Assembly (NCBI RefSeq): GCF_030867095.1
Contig: NC_081824.1
Coordinates: 306,792,956 to 306,856,955 of the forward strand
Source of the DNA: Alligator mississippiensis
Lineage: Eukaryota > Chordata > Crocodylia > Alligatoridae
Direction: 5' to 3'
DNA length: 64,000 nt
Shown here: piece by piece, positions 58,988 through 64,000 of the stretch
How the letters are laid out: each line of letters opens with the position of its first letter
Numbering within the stretch: the first letter of the stretch is position 1
Notes under the pieces: model-generated
What the model saw: the letters and a program-made list of their open reading frames with translations, nothing else
Databases searched by the model: none
Told to the model about the DNA's origin: nothing
Program-made: the position numbers and the translations under genes

Positions 58988-59929
58988 CTAGGGCATGTGT
59001 AAAGATGCCCAAAGGTGCCACCTTCTGCTTATCTTGATTATGTTGATGACGTCTTTTTCACTGTAATGCACCTCTCCCTGTGGTGTTTGGTTTGAGAAAC
59101 ATGAAATACCTTTATGACAGAAATATGTGGAAATGGGCATTTACTAACTGGGTGCTGTTGCGTTGAAAAGTGTATTTAAAAAAAAAATTGTTGATGGTAG
59201 GTATATTATCCAGTTCCAGTTTTCCAAAATATTATCAGTTGACGATCAATACTAATACATCTCTTAACTGTTTAGTTCAGTGGCCAAACACCTTTCATCT
59301 GTCCCAATGCCTCTCTGCCTTTCCATTTTGATAACTATTCATTTTTCTAAAGGCTATCTTTTCCCACTTTACTGAGCGCTTCACACTGCTTCTGGGGTGT
59401 AGCATGGCATGCACTGGTGATGGGATATCTGTTTGAAGCATATTTATTACTAATGCAAGGTAGGGTTACCATATGTCTGAGTTTTCCCAGGCATGTGCTC
59501 TTTTTGGATCCTCAGATCTTTCTCTGGGCGGGTTTTTTTAAAATCTGATCAAATATCCAGGGTTTTGGCAGCTCAAGTAGTTGGATTGACTGAAATAAGG
59601 CTACTCAGGTGCATAAACATAAGTACATGCTGAAGTGGTCAGACAGGAAAATTTGTGGCATAACTGGCAATTGAATCTAACCCTTCTGCATCCTGTGTCA
59701 ACACCATTGTCACAACATCTTTGCCTTTCCTGACTGAAGTTAATGTAAATATATGTCAAGAAAAACAGTAGAGAAATGTATCAGAGCTTTAATTTTCTGA
59801 TATGATTTTATTGTATTACTTTTTACAAGTTAATAAATATATTTTTATGAAACAAAATATTATTTTTGAACATCCCATTTTAAAATGCTTAACCGAATTT
59901 CATGAAACATGTTTTATTTCAATCCTAAG

Positions 59930-60143
59930 GTATAACACCAATGATTTCTAATGCAACTGGATATTTCATAGCTGATGAAATGGGACAGTACAGTGATCCT
60001 GCACCAGTGGCAATGCTTAAGTCAGCTCAAACGCAAATTCATACGCACACAATAAATAGGAACTGTAAGAGTGATGCACTTATAGCCTTTCCTAATGACC
60101 GCTCAGCCAGCATTAGGCCTAGTGAACGACATAAAAAATACAG
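59930..60143 (+). CDS. CFAP47: CFAP47 exon 10
   Basis: The acceptor is atcctaag and the donor gtaatg. It encodes YFIADEMGQYSDPAPVAMLK, then SAQTQIHTH and DALIAFPNDRSASIRPSERH. These are among the best conserved CFAP47 segments and lie in a linker between ASH-like domains. It enters in phase 1 and leaves in phase 2. Confidence 0.93.
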
Positions 60144-61058
60144 GTAATGTAGTACGCAATATAATGTTTGGGTATAATTCTTGTATAATAAAGGGCTTAG
60201 TCTGTCTATCTGTCTATCTGTAATGCTCTTGGAGTAATTTGATTGGTTATTGAAACAATTAATCGGAGTGCGGAGTGCTGCCATGATGGAGGTGACAGAG
60301 CATAGGGGCAAGGCCAGCACCACTGGCCTTGCGTCTCCCTGGCCCTGCTCCTAAGAGGCAGTGGAGCACTGCCGTGACGTTGGGTGCAGAGGGGACTGAG
60401 TGGGGGGGCAAGGCCAGTGCTGATGGCCTTCCCCCCTCTCTCCCTTCCCCACTCCATCCCTGACATCATGGTGGCTCTCCGCTGCCTTCAAGGAGCAGGG
60501 CTAGTGGGCAGGGCAAGGACAGCGGCGGTGGCACGGGGTGCTGGAGGAGGGGGATGGAGGGGATGGCAGGGTAAGCTTCCCACTGCTCCTGGAAGGTGGC
60601 AGTAGTGTGGGTGGTAGGTGGCTGTGCTCCCCCTCCCCGCTATTCATTCTTGAGAGGCAATTCACTAGAATTTAAGATAAAACTAGGATATCATGATAAC
60701 TATATTAATTACATATTTTATTAATAGATCAATACCAATCAACTATATTTTATAATAGTGTGTATTTTTGTTTTCAGAATATAGTGTTTTTATAAGTAGC
60801 TGTCTGTTTAGACAGAACACTTTTTAATAAGTTTCTTTTGAGTTGCTTTAAATGTGAAACTGATCATATAACCCTTTTTTATATTTAGTTTTTATGGTTT
60901 TTTTTACAAAGTGAAATACTAATATTCACCTATGACACAAATATTTTATTGCAAACCTATTTTATGCAGCAAAACCAGTGATCTTTTCAAAGGCTAGTAA
61001 AGCCTTAAATCATTTATTTATACACATAATGAAACTACTTTTCTTTTTAAATCTTTAG
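60144..61058 (+). other. CFAP47: CFAP47 intron 10
   Basis: The intron holds the Helitron-like copy; the rest is AT-rich and featureless. Confidence 0.7.
60179..60668. repeat. Helitron-like non-autonomous element, copy 2
   Basis: It starts tcttgtataataaagggc with a TCTG/TCTA run (60201-60222) and ends 'cattcttgagaggcaattca' then ctag, like the copy at 47597-47901. It shares the 'gattggttattgaaacaatt' region with the 'gattggctgatggaaacagc' block of copy 1. The GC-rich middle differs. Confidence 0.4.
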
Positions 61059-61211
61059 GACTATTTTTACAAAGACTGAGAGATACCATTATGTTGATCC
61101 AGATTTTGCATATACTGACTATGAAGAACTAGAAAAGCAAGCACATAAAGAATACTATACAGATTTTATTCAAAGTTTGAGACAGCATCGCTTACAGAAA
61201 GAAGTTTACAG
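61059..61211 (+). CDS. CFAP47: CFAP47 exon 11 (last in window)
   Basis: The acceptor is atctttag and the donor gtatga. It encodes TIFTKTERYHYVDPDFAYTD, then YEELEKQAHKEYYTDF and LRQHRLQKEVY, a charged, probably helical linker. It enters in phase 2 and leaves in phase 2, so the gene continues beyond the window. Confidence 0.92.
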
Positions 61212-64000
61212 GTATGAAATTGTTTCTTACAAAAAATATAAGGCCTCCACAACAATCTAAGGCCCCAGTATATGTTTGGTACAAATTGGCTTCTGTAGGA
61301 ATATTCACATACTAAAATTTACACATATGCCTAAGTATTTGCATCGCTGGAGACTTATTTATTAGTGTGTTCCAAACATTTTTGTAGTAAATTTTTATAC
61401 GTTAAGAGATGCTTTGCTAGACAAAGCTCACGGATAAAGGTGTAAGAACATTCAGTGTCTGGACTCTGAAGCTAGACAAATGCAAACTAGAAATAAGGTA
61501 CACATTTTGACATAGCTGTAATTAATCGTTGAAAAACTTGTCTTGGGATGTGGCAGATTCCTACTCTGTTGAGAGGTAGGCTGCATATATTTCCAACAGG
61601 TATGTTTGAGCTCAGTCAGAATATAGGACTTGACATAGAAAATCTATTGTCTGTGTTATACACGATGTCATATGAGGTGATTGTAATGCTACTATGAGGC
61701 TTTATGGATCTATGATTATGAAATTACAGGAGGGGTTATACTTGGTCCCTAAATTTTAGTTTGGTAAAGCAAAACGCTGGGAGACTAGAGCTGACACTCT
61801 TGATATAGTTAATGTTTTATTAAAAAAAAAGCTAGGAAAATTTAAACAAGAATAACATAAGCCTACTTAGCTCTTGTTTTCTGTGATGGGGAAGTTTAAA
61901 AAAAATTCAGGTCACTTTTAGGCACTAATATATTGCTGAAGTAAATTAACCAGGCTCTTATGTGTATGTGTGTGTCTCTGTGTCTTAAAGTCCTCACAAT
62001 AAAATTCTCTCTATACTTCCTGACTTGTTCTTGACACTTGTGATATGTTAACCATTTGGGGATAAAGTATTGTATATGGATATTGCAAACTTTTTAGTGT
62101 ACTTTTTGAGTAGCAGTTACATCCATGAGTTAAAATGAACTTTTATTTTTAAAAACATCTCGTATTTGATTTCCAGCATTAACATTGATTATATTTTGTT
62201 TTATCATATTTTAGTTTACTTAATTTTATTAACTGTAATATATCTTTAGTAGTAGCAATGGTAATAATAGCAGTGGCAGCTGCACAAGTAGTCATTCTTA
62301 TTATTAAAGTACTATGACCATTCCTAAATTATAAGAACCTCTCATCATTTGCTTCAGTTTGGGCTGAAAATGTGGTCTGTAAATTTCTACGTCAGATTTT
62401 TGTCTTATTTCCTTCCCCCTGTTCCCAGTTAAGTGTCAGCTAAAATGGTTCAGAGTGGTTCAATAGCTTCCAAAAAAGAGGACATGGAATAATTCATAGT
62501 TGTGCCTGTGCTAAAAATGTCTTATAATCTTTTGTTGAGAAGCTGTAGTAACTCTATTCTTTGGAGCAAAGGCTTAAAATTTGGCAGATGTATGCGCTGG
62601 AATGCCTTTAACCCTCCTTCAACAACCAAATTCATCCACATATGGATGAAGTGTAGGTCTTCAAAATTTTTCAGTTTGTACTTGCTCAGGTGAGTTAATT
62701 AGAGTTTGTAGTAGAGTGTTATATTTGTGCTGCATAATGCAGTAATTTTTAGCAGAGTCAAAGCCAGACATTTTAGTGCTAGTATGTAACTTTACTACCA
62801 TTTGGTTTGGTGTGCCCAGTGTGATAAGGGGGCTCTCCAGGGATGACCATGAAGGCCCTAGAGTCCCTGCAGCCCTCCCTTTGTGGGCAGTCACCCTTTT
62901 AGTCACCTGTTATGCCTTGATGTCAGTTACTTTTATGAGAGAGGCTGCCCCAAGGCTTCCAAATTGCTCTCTCAAATGACCACTAGGTGCCTGTGGTTAC
63001 TGCGGTATGGGCTAATGGCTCCATTCCTCCCCTGCACCATGCCCCATGCTTCACAGATGGTATCCTCACTGATGCTTGATTCCTCTTCTCCTTCTCTAGG
63101 GTTCCTGGCCTTCTCTAGGCCCACACTGTCAGCCTCTCAATAGGCTCCTGGACCCTCTCTGGGCTCACACTCTTAGCCCCTTAATTTGGGCTCTGGACTC
63201 CTCCCTGGGTCCCTATAAAATTTCTCCTCCCCTTAGTTCCTGCCCAAACCTCCAGACTTCTTTAAGTGTTACCCTGCATGTTGACCTTCTGGAGCTGCAG
63301 CCATCCTGCTGAGGTGGTATTTTCTAAGCAGGCTCCAAGGTGTTACTGCTGGCTTCTCTCAGGACCTTGGTTAATATCTGCTCTAAGCCCTGTCCTCCTT
63401 CTGAGTCAGGTGGCTTCCTCTTTCAGGCTTCGCCTTACCTGCTGGCTCCCTGAGTCAGCTGACTCTCCATTAGCCCTGGCCCACACCTGCCAGCAGCTAT
63501 GCAGGCTGCCTGACCTTGTAAAGTGGCAGGCACCCCAAGTGCACTGCAACATCCAGTGCCAGTGCACTGCTGACACTGCTTTTGTTATGGTACTGCAGTT
63601 CAGAGATACTCAAATTAACTCTAAATGACTGCTAGAAACTAGAAGCAATATAGCCATGTTTTCAGTATTAGAGCTATAGGGCATATGTAGATGAAACAGG
63701 GACCCTAAATTGAAGCAGTGGGTTTTTAAAAACACCGTTTCAATGTAGGGCCCTTTAAACCCCCATGTCATGCACACACCCAAACTTACCTGCCTCTCCA
63801 GTGGCAGGGAGGGGAGGGTGAGCTGCCAGTGGGTGGAGCAGTTCCTGAGCTGGGGGTGGTGGGGGCTGGTGCTTCCCTCTGTGGCAGTGGCAGCCGCCCA
63901 CAGTGGCACCCACCCACAGGCACCGTGGAGGGAAGCACTGGGTCCCCGCACAGCTCAGGCAGGCAGGCAGGCTCCAGGGGGGGAAAAAAAGAAAAAGATC
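61212..64000 (+). other. CFAP47: CFAP47 intron 11 (partial)
   Basis: No further exon is visible before 64000. From 61212 to 62780 I see nothing recognisable; then comes the C/T-rich repeat at 62790-63610. Confidence 0.7.
62790..63610. repeat. C/T-rich repeat related to 27090-28085
   Basis: It is a pyrimidine-rich, non-coding block sharing the 'gccccatgc...cagatggtatcctcac' segment and the general succession of 'gggcct' type motifs with the copy in intron 2. It carries several 'tctctgggctcacactctta' like repetitions. Element type is unknown. Confidence 0.35.

Larger units (their letters stand above)
55221..59929 (+). other. CFAP47: CFAP47 intron 9
   Basis: A 4.7 kb intron mostly occupied by the decayed hAT transposon at 55508-58987. 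The interval 59030-59929 is AT-rich with only a short hAT-end-like fragment near 59462. Confidence 0.8.
7745..64000 (+). other. CFAP47: CFAP47 gene, 5' portion (11 exons seen)
   Basis: The coding exons are 7745-7906, 18489-18640, 39575-39690, 42778-42916, 48017-48245, 48727-48887, 52829-52965, 53585-53820, 55028-55220, 59930-60143 and 61059-61211. All have GT donors and AG acceptors, and the phases join in one frame for 1892 bases. The product matches vertebrate CFAP47 throughout, with landmarks such as ASGLQVTATVEYHPD, NQGTLQPYQKTVI, SRQDYALFLRFE, APVAMLKSAQT and AFPNDRSASIR. CFAP47 is a very large axonemal protein (over 3000 residues in human) needed for sperm flagella. Its N-terminal half consists of repeated ASH/MSP-like immunoglobulin-fold domains. 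The exons seen cover roughly the first 630 residues; the rest lies beyond 64000. No other cellular gene is visible in the introns. Confidence 0.92.

Noticed and set aside
1..64000. CRISPR arrays, bacterial operons, tRNA or rRNA genes
   Set aside because: No spaced direct repeats, no ribosome binding sites with long ORFs, and no tRNA or rRNA motifs. Introns and CR1 elements show eukaryotic DNA.

Overview
The window is vertebrate nuclear DNA with no prokaryotic features. I read it as a sauropsid, most probably a crocodilian. CR1 LINEs dominate, and there is an old MIR core fragment, many short hAT-type elements, a gypsy- or ERV-like LTR population, a Penelope-like element and a class I endogenous retrovirus. 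The species call is inference from repeat content; nothing in the window proves it.

One cellular gene is visible: the 5' part of CFAP47 (cilia and flagella associated protein 47), on the + strand. Eleven coding exons lie between 7745 and 61211. Their splice phases chain without a break, giving 1892 coding bases (about 630 residues, roughly the first fifth of the protein), and the gene runs off the right edge. Exon 1 sits in a CpG-rich promoter with CCAAT-type repeats and an X-box-like (RFX) site, as expected for a ciliary gene. Introns 1, 2, 4, 6 and 9 are long and filled with mobile DNA.

Layout: 1-7480 is intergenic DNA with MIR, CR1 and foldback fragments. 7480-8310 holds the promoter, exon 1 and a GC-box minisatellite. 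Intron 1 (to 18488) carries three LTRs and a CR1 that was later invaded by one of those LTRs and by a hAT element. Intron 2 (18641-39574) carries a 2.2 kb hAT element built of serial hairpins, and a nested set in which an 8 kb provirus sits in the last bases of a second hAT element. Intron 4 carries a Penelope-like element with a nearly uninterrupted ORF. Intron 9 carries a decayed hAT transposase gene.

The most interesting object is the provirus at 30138-38188 (minus strand). It has paired LTRs about 2% different, a 4-bp target duplication, an arginine-tRNA-like primer site and a polypurine tract. Gag ends in UGA with the protease in the same frame. The polymerase is of class I (gamma-like) type, but the Env transmembrane subunit has alpha-type features: a cysteine-flanked internal fusion loop followed by CX6CC. 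It is defective, with one frameshift in gag, three in-frame stops in pro-pol and one frameshift in env. Almost every retroelement whose strand can be read here lies antisense to CFAP47.
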